Under the pieces are notes generated by a model. The model was not told the DNA's origin. It searched no databases and worked only from the letters and a program-made list of their open reading frames with translations. Shown here one piece after another: positions 23,164-38,136 of a stretch of DNA of 42,500 bases (positions within the stretch are counted from its first letter, which is position 1; every line of letters starts with the position of its first letter). The stretch is from Glandiceps talaboti (lineage: Eukaryota; Hemichordata; Enteropneusta; Spengelidae). Both the position numbers and the translations under genes were made by a program. The stretch lies in NCBI RefSeq assembly GCF_964340395.1, contig NC_135557.1:24641563-24684062 (forward strand), in the 5' to 3' direction.

Positions 23164-24725
23164 TAGCAGTTGTCTCTCCAGTGAGGACACTGGGGGTACT
23201 ACATTCGGCCTAACTTAATTTAACTACTCCGTCAATACCAGTAAATGGCTAAAACGTAGGTTGACATCATAGATCATCAAACACTATAGAAAGAAAATGG
23301 TAAGATATTATCCTATGAATACAAAAATCCACCATTGACACACCATTTGACATACTAGTATACATGTATCCATATTCCATACTACATGTAAGTACTTCCA
23401 TACTACACAGGTACATGTATATTACGACTCAAACTTTCATAGAATTCCAACCGAGAACCAATCACCAGCTCACAAATGATAACTGTAATTTGAAATGAAC
23501 TTTGAACTTTGGAAATCGCCAAAACTAATGGCACTTTAGTGTTACGTTAGTTCTGTAGCCACATAAACGTTTTTATTTTCACAGGTTTGTCACATCATGA
23601 AGGTATACGGGTAGATGGCCAATATTATTGGATGGGCTCAAAATTCACCAGATAACTGGTATGTAATCGACGGACGGACAAACAAATATACAATTTTACA
23701 TTCACGATTTTTAAAGATGGAATGTGGGGTACCACTGTGTTATAATGTAACGTAATATTTTCTATACTAGTGCACAGTGTTTTGCTGGAGATACAAATAA
23801 TTAAACGAAGCAGCATAGTTTTGTCGTTTCCCTACACATCCATGATTCGACCATACAAATGTATAACTTGATGGGTTCGTAGGGTTAACCATGGATGCAC
23901 TATCACGTCAAGATACCTCAAAGGGTCAACTGATTTAGGACATATCGCCTCTGCCCATTGTTTACTGGTCTGAGATATCGCTAACAACCTTGATTGCAAA
24001 GGTAATTAGCGTTTTGGAATAACAATATGTCGTGCATACCAAATGACTGTCGAGGAACTTAAAACAAAGGGAGGAAATAATCAATGTCTATTGTCCTTTT
24101 AACTATGTCAAGTATTATAAATAGAGTCATACATATATATATACTAGTTTAAACTAATAGCATTATATTGGAGGGGAGAATTAAACAAAGTTAATTATGA
24201 ATAAACCATATTAGACTCTCAAATGTCTCACACACTGATATAAATGACACCTATACACTATCGCCATTTTGAAACAGAATCTATTCCGAAGGGCTGGATA
24301 GATGTTGGTTGATGAGCATTTCATTATAGGTGTGCTAAATTTCTAAAACCACCTTGTGTACAATGTTAACTCTATTCTATGAGCTAGCATTCTTAGCACA
24401 ATCTTGTCTTAGTTTCCAATAGAACCACGTGGTGTTAACTGAACATGTACGGATGACGTCACGGTAAATACTGACTATGCCAAGGAGTGTTATCTATTAG
24501 AAGTGAAAGCATACTGTCTACTCTCTATAGTGAAATGTGTCTAACGAAAACCTGTTTATGTCAGACTGGGAATGAAATAGACGATGAATCGTAGGCTTGA
24601 CTCTAAGCTAGAACCACATTTACAAAAAAAATATCGTTGATACCAATCATGGCAGGTTTATCATGGAATCGTGTAGTTGAAATTATTCATGTAAATAAGA
24701 CAGCACAAGATTGCCTAGAATCTAT
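23164..24725. other. non-coding stretch
   Basis: No exon-like frame. Contains one CRE palindrome TGACGTCA at 24454-24461. Confidence 0.45.
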
Positions 24726-24777
24726 GCGATTGGGATTTTGAATTTCGAGGGGAAAACAATACTCAAAATCCCATCGC
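24726..24777. repeat. short inverted repeat (hairpin)
   Basis: GCGATTGGGATTTTGA (24726-24741) pairs with TCAAAATCCCATCGC (24763-24777), with one bulged base and a 21-base loop. Weaker pairing continues outward. It could be a small foldback element. Confidence 0.6.
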
Positions 24778-24942
24778 CTGGATGCTACATGCTAAACATA
24801 AGACAAATGCCACCAGAGAAGCTCTTTGCTTTCTACCCCTAAGTAGTCATGTGCTATCCCCTCATTGTGCTGCGCTTTGACCACATATATTCGTACATGC
24901 AATCTTACGGTATTATTGTATATCACGTGTGTATCACGTGTG

Positions 24943-24943
<1 letters not shown>

Positions 24944-25002
<59 letters not shown>
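24944..25002. repeat. (ATT)n microsatellite
   Basis: About 19 ATT units. On the minus strand it directly follows AAATAAAGAT, so it looks like the 3' tail of the adjoining retroposon. Confidence 0.92.
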
Positions 25003-25160
25003 CTTTATTTTGCAACCAAACACAAAGAGGTGGTTGAAATCATACAATTTAAAATCGCAAATACACATGAAAACACAGACTAAAAGAGTACAGACAGCAA
25101 GGCTAAAATGTTTAAGAATGATTCCTAATGAAATTTTAAAATGCATTACAGTTTAAGTGT
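25003..25160 (-). mobile_element. LINE-like 3' end with (ATA)n tail
   Basis: The minus strand ends in GCAAAATAAAGATAATAATA: an AATAAA signal immediately followed by a simple-repeat tail. This organisation is usual for CR1/L2-type non-LTR retrotransposons. The upstream border is uncertain, and no reverse-transcriptase motif remains in the piece. Confidence 0.4.
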
Positions 25161-26141
25161 CCTGCTTTGTTTAAATCATTCCCCGTGAAAGTAGCTAGAA
25201 TTCTAAACCAATCGATTTATTGTTCCTAACATGACTTTAGCATGTGATTGACGTCATGGAAGATACAAGTGTCCTTGATGACCATTCCAATCGTAATGTA
25301 GGCGGTACAGTACATCATGTATTAGAAATTGTCTGTAGATATACGATTCAACGTGTATTTTCTCTTATTATAGTAAACGTTCACACATACACAGCAACCT
25401 ACGAATGAAAACGCTATTTTTGCATTTCAAAAACGTGGCCCTAAGTTCCCCAAAACCGATTAATTTTGTAAAATATAACCCCTCCCCCCAATTCTCCAAC
25501 CCCTGTAAATACTGATGATTCTCTTATACGTTATATATCGATAGCAAACTGTTCAATGTGTAGAGTTTTTTCTATGTGCTATAACATATGTTGCTATATC
25601 TAGTCGTAGGGACGAAAGTGTTGAGTCACATCGTCGTAAAAACCACACATCTCTAAGAACGGCATCGATCATATAATAATACACACGGGCATCACCAGTT
25701 GTTGGAAGGTGGTGTTGAATTGCTGACGAAAAGAGCCACTGGTCATACCCTTCGTTATCAGTCCAAAGACGTTTTATAACCAAAACACTTCACACTGCTT
25801 TATTAGCACATGAATAAAACCCGATGAAATTATGTTCAGAATCTTGTCAAACCTAATTCGCGACATTTGCATTTACATGCATGTAAGTTGCATATAACAA
25901 CAGACTGTCGCTTACTTTGGAAACATTGCGAAATGTAACATGATTGTTTTCTTTTAGTTGCTAGTGTCGTACAAACAATCCTTTGACACACAGCTGATGT
26001 CCAGAGGAAATTATTTGAAGTATTTGGGCTAGATGATCTTATATAAACAGAACTATTGGACATGTCATCACGACCTCCAAGTGAGATTAGATAATAGAAT
26101 AATGTAGTAACATGTTGACATTATAATGAAAATAAGACAGC
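25161..26141. other. non-coding stretch
   Basis: No gene recognised. One CRE palindrome TGACGTCA lies at 25249-25256. Confidence 0.45.
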
Positions 26142-26407
26142 GAGAGAGAGAGAGAGAGACAGACATACATACATACATACATACATACATACATACATAC
26201 ATACATACATTCATACATACATACATACATACAGAGGCAGAGAGAGAAAGAGGCAGAGAGAGACAGAGACAGAGACAGAGACAGGGACTGGAACAGAGAG
26301 ACAGACAGGGACAGAGAGACATTGAATAAATGAATGAATGAATGAATGAATGAATGAATGGATGAATGAATGAATGAATGAATGGATGGATGGATGAATG
26401 AATGAAT
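26142..26407. repeat. compound microsatellite (GA)n-(CATA)n-(AGAC)n-(TGAA)n
   Basis: A chain of different simple repeats: GA (26142-26158), CATA (26164-26232), an irregular AGAG/AGAC stretch (26233-26320), then TGAA (about 26322-26407). The long open frames across it are artefacts. Confidence 0.92.
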
Positions 26408-26525
26408 CTTTATTTCACCAAAGTTAAACAATAACGAGAGTAAAGACAAAAGTGTGAGTACAAAAAAATGCTAATAAAATATATCAACTCTGGTGGAGAC
26501 CATGGAAATAGGTAAGCATAGGTAA
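26408..26525 (-). mobile_element. LINE-like 3' end with (ATTC)n tail
   Basis: The minus strand reads GGTGAAATAAAGA directly into ATTCATTC repeats. The roughly 115 unique bases lie between two microsatellite blocks. This is a truncated retroposon 3' end, the second of at least three in this region with the pattern AATAAA plus simple-repeat tail. Confidence 0.45.
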
Positions 26526-26634
26526 GACAGAGACAGACAGAGACAGACAGATACAGACACATACATACATACATACATACATACATACATACATACATAC
26601 ATACATACATACATACAAAGAAACAAACAAGCAA

Positions 26635-26675
<41 letters not shown>

Positions 26676-26718
26676 GGGAGAGATACACTCAGAGACAGAG
26701 AGAGACAGAGAGACAGGC

Positions 26719-26753
<35 letters not shown>

Positions 26754-26790
26754 GAGAGGGAGAGAGAGACACACAGATATAGAGACAGGC

Positions 26791-26825
<35 letters not shown>

Positions 26826-26848
26826 GGGAGAGAGAGACACACAGAGAT

Positions 26849-26893
<45 letters not shown>

Positions 26894-26895
26894 CA
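26526..26895. repeat. compound (ACAG)n/(CATA)n/(GA)n tract
   Basis: About 370 bases of ACAG, CATA and GAGA units. A block of about 70 bases (GAGGGAGAGAGAGACACACA followed by ACAG units) occurs at least twice, near 26752 and 26822, so local duplication acts on top of slippage. Confidence 0.92.
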
Positions 26896-28326
26896 GGCAC
26901 ATGACAGACGTCGACATGCTTTAGACATCTAGAGACATAGACATCCAGATACAGTCGCAGATAACGCGAGCGATCGAGCGGTCACATTTCGCTATATGAA
27001 TTTGTGTATGATATAGTTGTATCCGTGTTTACTTTTTATTTTTTATTTATTTTGAGATTCCCTTTCTTTAAAAAACATGTAATATTTGAGTTTTGCACTA
27101 CGTACTCTGGAAAGTTAACAGCATGTATTAGGTTGTACTTGATAAGATGATTTTTCACAAATACGTCGATCAATCCGATTGTGATTATCATATATTGAAA
27201 TTCATTTTTCGAAGACATATCGTACTTAACAACTGAAAGCATAATAATACACTTGTCACTGCAAAATGACTTGCCCACCACCGAGTGTGAAAAAACACCC
27301 ATTCCTATCTTTTATTTAAGATTACTTAAATCGTCTTCTGTGAGTGTTAGTGGCACAAAAGGATATTCATTTTGCGCCGAAATATCCATACTTCAAACGG
27401 GAATATGGAAGTTTGTTTTTGAAAGTCTTCCCACTATTGATCAAGGCAAATGTCAGCTGATCAAAAGTCATCTAATCGAAACCGCGGAGCACAACAATAC
27501 TGCATGATTTTAGCCCCAAGTCAAATCACTTTACATATACAAAGGTATGTGTATCCTAAAGGGATGAATCGGTGGTAAACGTTGTGTTTTGTGCGCTTTT
27601 TTCATTTCACACCACACCACACCACACCACACTACACTACACCATTCCCTTCAGATAAGATAACTAATAGAATGAGACTACATAACTGGATTTGATAGTA
27701 CACATATAAACTTTAATTACTGTCTACACGATATACTTAATCTCATTCTAGCTTGTATTTATGCTTTGTCTTTTCATTGACAACGGTTTGTGTTTGTTCA
27801 CCGTTGCCTAGTAATCACAATAGTACAAGTTTTATTGAAATGTAAAGGTACTAAAAAGGGCGACATTTACATTAACAAAGAATTCTATTAACCATTCTCT
27901 CTTATTTTATTGAACAACATTTACGTATGCATTATAAAAGGGAGACAGAAATTATTGTTAAAAACAATGGCTAGGTGGCTTACTTTGTTACTCTGATTAG
28001 TCTTTTGTGTACAATTTGTGATTACATACAATTCAACACCTTTTATCATTCCAGCAACTTTTGTGGTGTAAAGTACTTGAGACTATGACGAGAACTAATA
28101 CTTATATTTAGATTCGACCGATTTAAAATTGAAAGCAGGGTCACTAAGAATGTGACGTCATCCACTGAGAATTCGCCGAAATCACAACTATAAAGTTACG
28201 CCGGATTAAACCACTCTCTCCAGAGGGATCTAACCCAGCCTGAATCTGGATCGATAAACTGTTCACACTTGTTTTTCTTTTGTAAATCGGGCAATGAACA
28301 GAGTCAATTCTACTTGTGAAGCCCGG
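26896..28326. other. mostly unique non-coding DNA
   Basis: Holds a (CACAC)n-type pentanucleotide repeat (ACACC units, 27608-27643) and one CRE palindrome at 28153-28160. An 84-codon plus-strand frame at 27253-27507 has no recognised homology and no splice support. Confidence 0.4.
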
Positions 28327-28414
28327 CAGAGAGACAGACAGACAAACACTGACAGACAGACGGACGGACGGACAAACAGACAAATAGATGTCAGCCAGAC
28401 AGCCATTCTAAGGC

Positions 28415-28506
<92 letters not shown>

Positions 28507-28510
28507 GGGC

Positions 28511-28555
<45 letters not shown>

Positions 28556-28591
28556 TAAAGATAGATAGATGGATAGATGGATAGATAGATG

Positions 28592-28652
<61 letters not shown>

Positions 28653-28728
28653 GTTGACAAAATAGGTTGACAAACCGATTAATTGATATGTATGTATGTA
28701 TGTATGTATGTAGGTATGTATGTATGTA

Positions 28729-28775
<47 letters not shown>

Positions 28776-28801
28776 ATGTATGTATGTATGTATGTATGTA
28801 C
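28327..28801. repeat. compound (CAGA)n-(GATA)n-(TATG)n tract
   Basis: Irregular CAGA/CGGA units (28327-28391), pure CAGA (28412-28506), GATA with GGAT interruptions (28510-28652), about 35 unique bases, then TATG with a central TG run (28688-28801). Confidence 0.93.
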
Positions 28802-29589
28802 AGACAATCATATTGGTGTTATCTTATCAGTGGAAGTATAATTGCTCTGTACCACCATTTTTCAATAGCTCTGCCAAACAACTATTTAACAACTTCGTTT
28901 CAATACTAATCACAAATGGTGTTTTAACAATGTACTCTTCCTGTAGACTAAATGGCTTCTATTTTTTTTTCTTCACGTCTTTCAGAAGAAAATTAGCCGA
29001 GCCGTCTACATTTCCCGGGATCAGAGAGCATTGAACACCATGACTAGTAAGATTAACATATTGTTTGTGGTGACCCAAGTATACATATAGACTCAGATCA
29101 CTATATTCTATGGTGGTCTGTGATATAGACAATGACTTCACCCACCCACTATTTTTAAGACAATCAAAAACCAGGGGCTTATAAATCTATGTACAAGTTT
29201 GTATGGTTGCAAGAAATACACGACGGATCCGATCCAACCCCAAACACAAACTTCCACGGCAAGCAAGATGGGCATTAACATACACTGTTATCAACACAAT
29301 GTGATAGTTTCGGTTTTCCTCAAAGACAAGTATAGCTATAAATTACATACACGTTATTTAATAGTCCTGCTAGATCTATTGTTATAAAACGATGACTTGT
29401 ATGACTACCTTGGGATAAATACTCATTCATTATTTATTCCATTAACTGTTGTCATTTAATAGTTCTCGTAAAATAATTGCCATCCTTTGGGAAACATGAA
29501 TACATCGATGTCTACCTATTCAGTATTCATGGTATGCCCGGATGTATTTTGTTAAGTATTTACGTAGAAAAATGTGTATTGACAACACT
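28802..29589. other. non-coding stretch
   Basis: No gene or repeat recognised. Confidence 0.45.
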
Positions 29590-29666
29590 AACAAACAAAC
29601 AAACAAACACACACACACACATACATACATACATACATACATACATACATACATACATACATACAT

Positions 29667-29705
<39 letters not shown>

Positions 29706-29719
29706 CATACATACATACA

Positions 29720-29753
<34 letters not shown>

Positions 29754-29820
29754 CATGCATGCATACATGCATACATACATACATACATACATACATACAT
29801 ACATACATACATACACACAT
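29590..29820. repeat. compound (CAAA)n-(AC)n-(CATA)n tract
   Basis: CAAA, then AC, then long CATA runs with an internal AC block (29685-29705) and a CATG variant near 29757-29770. Confidence 0.93.
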
Positions 29821-30967
29821 GTACACGAGCACAGACACACATACGCAAACAAACACAGCCACACAGATGGATGGACAGACCAACAGACCGACACAGACAG
29901 GCATACTCCCAAACAGAATCTGTTCAAATATATAATATCGATTTCCTTTATTTTTGACTGTACGGTAGATGTGCATAAAGATCACGACGAATTAATCAAA
30001 ACTTTACTTTTCAACCCATGAACAGTCGACATAAAAATGTGAAAAGTGGTGGTGGTTGTTTTCTGCTTGCACAGACTGAAATGTATAAAACCGGGTCTAT
30101 TCCAATTGAACTACATATTGATTATATAATCAAGTGTATTCATATAGATTCAAAATGTGTTATTTTCACAAAACAAAATGTCATTATAACAGTGTATTTG
30201 TCGTATTTGAACAATGAATACTTCATATTAAGATCAAAGCAATGTTCAATTGTGATCCCTTTTCCTGTTTCAAAATCAACAATTGAGGCATATATATTTC
30301 GCAGACCGGTGGACATTAGCTATATTAATTCCCACCACTAATAGTGACTATTTCTTTCTGAGTTGTAACTCCGACAATAGAGTACTTGTGATTTATGAAC
30401 GGCTGAACCTGTTCCTTAAACTGCCAGAAAACAGTGCAGTAACATCTGGTGCTGTAATTCTCTGGTAGGGTTTAGTTCTTTTATTGGTCACTTGGGTTTC
30501 CAGTAATGCATGTTGCCTCCTCTTTAGAACGTATGGATATTTGTACACTTGTATGTCTCATGTATTTTTGGTTCCCTTTTATACTTTACCTTTGTCCCTC
30601 GGACAGGACGTAAAATAGAGGTCCCGTGTATCGGAGTACAATACCCAATGCAACCGATTTGTTTGGCCATTTAGGAGATCTCTTTGTCATTTATTCCTGA
30701 AGCGGCTATTGTTCGCAATTGCACTACATATACAAAAAAAGTAATCCTACAAAGTGAATAGTCATAAATTAGAAAACCAACCACCACTCTACAAACATTA
30801 AAACGATGACAAATTGTCAAACATGAATGCCTATGGAATTATAACTTGGTTTCTAAGTTTTCGAAAAAATAAACGTGTACTAATATATTGTCACGTGTCG
30901 ACATCGCGACTCTAAAACTGCCACGTGAGTCTTTTATTGTTCAAGTTAAGAAAACAATAATTGATAG
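29821..30967. other. non-coding stretch
   Basis: A 107-codon plus-strand frame at 30018-30341 is the longest non-repeat frame here. It is Ile/Tyr-rich with no recognised domain or splice sites, so it is judged a chance frame. Confidence 0.4.
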
Positions 30968-30987
30968 GTATGTATGTATGTATGTAT
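30968..30987. repeat. short (TATG)n, tail of the adjoining LINE piece
   Basis: Five TATG units directly after the minus-strand 3' end of the LINE fragment at 30988-31276. Confidence 0.7.
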
Positions 30988-31276
30988 TTTTTTCCAATTC
31001 AATTAAGGTTTATTTGCATAAACTAGGCCACTGGCCTTTCGTTACATTTCACAGCCTCATAAACTTCATAGGTTCAAAGATTAATTGACAAAAAAAGAAA
31101 TTTCACAAATAAGAACACTGTACACATTGGTAGTAATACAAAACAAAAATTACATTTCGCTATTATTTTGTCTTTTCTTAAAGCTTTTGAAAATACATTT
31201 AGCCAGTCCAATGGTTTCATATCTGTCTTTTGTCTGCATAAGTTTAATAAAAGTGTAATAGGTTCTGTTCTGTTCA
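30988..31276 (-). mobile_element. 5'-truncated LINE 3' end between two (CATA)n tracts
   Basis: Minus strand: a frame at 31272-31150 reads TFIKLMQTKDRYETIGLAKC and ends NNSEM-stop. It resembles the extreme C-terminus of LINE polyproteins (a short helix pair after the reverse transcriptase). About 130 bases of 3' UTR follow, then GCAAATAAACC and a (CATA)n tail. The 5' break abuts a second, longer (CATA)n tract. It is truncated and inactive. Confidence 0.5.
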
Positions 31277-31456
31277 TGTATGCATGCATGCATGTATGTA
31301 TGTATGTATGTATGTATGTATGTATGTATGTATGTATGTATGTATGTATGTATGTATGTGTGTGTATGTGTGTGTGTGTGTGAATGTATGTATGTATGTA
31401 TGTATGTATGTACGTATGTATGTATGTATGTATGTATGTATGTATGTATGTATGTA
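31277..31456. repeat. (TATG)n microsatellite with TG interruptions
   Basis: About 180 bases of TATG, starting as CATG units and broken by a TG run near 31359-31382. Confidence 0.93.
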
Positions 31457-33771
<2,315 letters not shown>

Positions 33772-34022
33772 CATACATACAGCCATACAACCAGACAAAG
33801 GCTGACAGACATAGAGGGAGATACAAAGAATCAGACACAAAAAATCAGGAGAAAGGCAGTCTAGACAGGCATAGACAAAGACATGCTGAAAAAGTAACAC
33901 TTTGCAGAAACAAGGACATTTAGTCATAACTTTACTATATAACTCCTTGCAATCGAAAACATTTTGATTATCACTTCATGAAACAAAATACCAGACATGT
34001 CTCAACTAATATCTCAGACTGG

Positions 34023-34153
34023 TTATTTTCCACCACTGGAATGCCGTCGCTTGTCTTCTACCGATTTACTTCCGGCTCCAGTCTTAGAATGGTGGTCTTT
34101 TCCTTTCTTGTCTGAATGTGTTGTTTTGTTTATCCCTTTACTCATACCTCCAC
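34023..34153 (-). CDS. gene B exon 7: C-terminus and stop
   Basis: 131 bases, acceptor TTTTCAACTAG, TAA at 34025-34023. Encodes a Gly/Lys/His/Ser-rich tail ending RRHSSGGK. The same low-complexity character across exons 5-7 supports one tail. Confidence 0.8.
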
Positions 34154-35078
34154 CTAGTTGAAAACAATCATATTAGTAGTATCAGCCATAGACCCTCCGT
34201 TGGTGAAGGGTCTATGTATCAGCACAAAAACACATACGGTAGGTGGCCGCGTTCACGATAACGCCCTCAATGACGGGAATATTATTATTCATATATGGTT
34301 CGGCCATGTTTATGTATTTCTATAATCCCTTTGGCCGAAAAAAAATCCTAGAAAATGTTTTGAACGAGAATGGCAGTATGTAATTTATTCGAGTACCCCC
34401 CCCCCCTCACATGTACAATAACTAACATTTCCAAATGAAAGATAGTAAGGTGTTGTCGTTGGCGGCGTGACATTAAGTGGAGAATAATGCAACGGAATGC
34501 TGTTATATATTTGAATAATGACATCACCCAATCGCCATGAATTACAAATGATGATACCACAATGGCATCCCGTGACCCACCTCCTTTATTAATTTCTCCT
34601 TTTTTCGATCTTGTTTCATTTCTCTTCTCTGACATTGAAACATGAGAAGATCCTGCATCCTTTGCCTTCCTGTCCTTTGGTTTGACATCTTCTTTATGTG
34701 TACCTGCATTGCAATGTCACCAAAAATCAGTGATGTACATCATTGGCAATAGATTATAGATTAAACGTACGTGACCAACTACTCAACGATGGGGATCAAA
34801 GATGAACGACGAGAACTTACTTTAGTTGAAATTAGACCGACAAATGATAGTCCAAATAAATGTGCACGTATTCTAGATGTCAATAAATGCATCTGCCGGC
34901 GATGGTCGATAGATATAGATATGGATGGATGGACGAATGGATGGATGGATGAATGGATGGCTGGGTCGTGGAGGGAGAGTGGTTGGAGAGATGGGTAGAT
35001 TAACGGACGAGCGGGTAGACATACATACATAGATACATACATACATACATACATACATACATACATACTATGTCATGC

Positions 35079-35173
<95 letters not shown>

Positions 35174-38091
35174 GGGAGAGAGAGACAGTCAGTCAGTCAG
35201 TCAGTCAGTCAGTCAGTCAGACAAACAAACAAACAGACAGACAGGTAGATAGTTCCTACCTTTGACACCACGGGCATGGTGTGCTGGTATCGCACCTGGG
35301 GTTGTATCACTTCGCTGTAATGTTCCTCTATTCTTTGACTGTTTATTCTGAGGTACTTCTTTGGAATTTGACCTAGTTTCCACCTTCTTCACATCTTTCT
35401 TGTCTGCAACAGTTGAATCTAACAAAAAGATTACACTTAATTAATGGATAATATATGTTGTGATATTCTATGCAAAAGTGTGTACAGGCTTTGCAATGCT
35501 AACTCACTCATTTCTCTCTCTTGTGTTGCGACAAACGTGGTCGGCAAAGATAAAAAAGTAAAAAGAGAAGAATTGTTGTTGCCGAATAATTGCCAGAAAT
35601 CTGATGTTTGTGAATTTAGCAGTTTGGTATATAGTCTTAAAGCACTATGGTATTATAACATTCCTTAAAGCAAGGATGCAATATCAAGTACCTTCTAGTA
35701 TCTCTGTTTTCCTCCTTGGGTTGTCACGACAACCAAGCTCTCCCATCAAATGTTTTTTCCAGCTCTTATTGCCTGAACCGATGTCTATGTGACATAGTGG
35801 ACATCGGTTCCCAACGCTTTCAGATATCGCCACTGTGATTGAAATAAGATATCCACAGCTATTAAGATTATACTTTGGATCCACAACAATGTCGAAAAAC
35901 GTATAGAAGGAAACAATAGCTGCCCTAACAGTAATAATACAATTTTTCGAAGATTGAAAAAGAGTACCTAATTTGGAAATTGTATTGTACCAAGACATGC
36001 AGCAAAATATATTTCCATTGATGTCTGCCATATAAGAAGGCAACAGCCAGCTTTGCTTCGAAATATGTTTTTTAACGTGCTTTTAACTGAGTGAACCTGA
36101 TTGGACACCGGTTCGTAAAGTCCAAGGTTTCAACTCCAGGTTTTCGCATTAATTTATGACATTTACTAAAGGAATCACACAGGTTAAAGGAAGTCTCTTG
36201 TATATCTGTGCTAGGTAGTGTATGGGCTAACTTTTCATTGATATCATAACTGGGCCGTTGTGATGCTACTGAAATCAATGATAATCCTGTTCAAATTCCA
36301 TACCTTCAGCATATGGCATAATTTGAACAAAACAAATTCAAACTTGCAATTTTCTCACTAAGTGAAACAAATTTTTGTTTGATGACAAGAATATATCGTG
36401 AAACATGAACAATTTTCCACTAGGAGATTCTAAGTTATTTTTGAATGTTTTGAAACGTACATTGCCACTTTTTATTTTTTTTCAAAAACAGGCTTTGACG
36501 TTTGGTTTATTCAAAACAGTTGTATTCACTATCAGTCACGTGATCGGAAATAGTCCTAAAATAAGAATGAAGTGAAATCGCTTTCGTGGATTTCACGTTG
36601 TGTATTGCACAGACATTCCTACCTGGGCAAGAATTCGCAGCCACGTGATCCACGTGTTTTTCGCGTGCTATAGCCTCGTGACATCGTGGACACTGCATGT
36701 ACTGCACGTGATCACATGTCGCCAAACAGTGGTCGGTCAGCTCAGATATTTCGACAACCTTCAAAAGAGACGGTATATCAAATAAAAGCAATAAGAAACA
36801 CTTGCAGTAGGATTGTAAAAAGACTGAAAACCTGAAATATAGTCTACGTGTTAAATTATATTTTTGAGCAATAGAATTTAACTTTACCATCATTTTATAT
36901 CTGCGACAACATTATAGAATTATGTAAGTTATATCATTTAGTCATACGTCATTGATGTGACATCAATCGTTCAGGTGCAGTTAAACAGAAACAGCTAATT
37001 TGTCTTCAAATCACAGTTATGAAGAACTTGTTCTCTAAACGTAAGAGCTTGTTCAGAAATCCAGAGATTCGCCATCTTAATTTCAGAGACACCAGCAATA
37101 TCTTACTTCCCCATTGACTTAAGACGGGATTTGGCGGCGATGGGTAAATTCTAAAATCAGTTTGACCTTTGAACCGTGACACTTAATTTGTTTTCGCCAT
37201 TATAAGTGAGGTTCAATAAAGTTCCTTGAAGAAAGTAAAATGATGAGTTTAAGACCTGTTTCTGAGGTTAGATTAGATTAACTGAAACAATACTAAATCA
37301 TTATATTAAAGTGGCCATATGGATGAAGATTTCAATGTATAAAACAGTTTTATCATGTGTCCTACTTTTTAAAATCAATGTGAAACAACATATGCCAAGT
37401 CCTCATTTGTAACCCAATGCATGGAAAAATATTGATAAATGTGTAAAATGTTTGTTATTATACCTACAATAACAAAACTTTTCACACAGGCTTTAAATTT
37501 TGCAATGTACTGAGTTACACTGGGACTTGGTCTATGTTGTTAATATTTCAAATAGGAAGCCACGATAAAATTGTTGTGTAAATCAAAAATCAAAAATTAA
37601 TATCAAGTTCCCGTCCATATGTCCACTTAAATGCATATCTGATAACAACCATTAGATACATTTGGATAACAGAAACACCAAATCAAATACCTGATTACAG
37701 CTACTACATACGGTTAACATCGGGCAATCCGTCCAGTAATGTTTATCCCTTACACCAGGCTTCAAAAAGTTGTTGTCTGCTACGCCACAGAAAACACACT
37801 GGTTATCTACATCTGTGAATATACGCATCATAACAGACAACGTTTTAAACTAAAGCTTTGCACAAAACATACTCCCGTGTTTGATAGAAATAAATCTTAC
37901 TTGTACCTATAACGATTTCAAGCATCTTGTTTACATTAAGTATGGGAAGTGTCAATGAAGGTGATTTTCAATATGTTTTACCCAAAATGTCTCTATTAAC
38001 TTCGCAATAAGTACATTTCGTGCTGTTATTGAAATGTTATTTAGATAAACAAATCCAATGTTTATTTGTTTGTTTGATTGTTTGATTGATG

Positions 38092-38136
<45 letters not shown>

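Noticed and set aside
26068-26928. Several long Cys/Leu/Ser/Val repeat frames
   Set aside because: Translations of ACAG, CATA and GA microsatellites, open in several frames at once.
27253-27507. 84-codon plus-strand gene
   Set aside because: No recognised homology and no supporting signals; consistent with chance.
28263-28811. 182-codon minus frame
   Set aside because: Spans three simple-repeat blocks; only the ends are unique sequence.
30018-30341. 107-codon plus-strand gene
   Set aside because: No domain, no splice sites, composition typical of translated AT-rich DNA.
36535-36720. Cluster of CACGTG E-boxes
   Set aside because: Most lie in gene B exon 3, where His-Val/Thr-Trp codons produce them; no independent sign of regulation.
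36600-36785. 61-codon plus-strand frame
   Set aside because: Antisense shadow of gene B exon 3.
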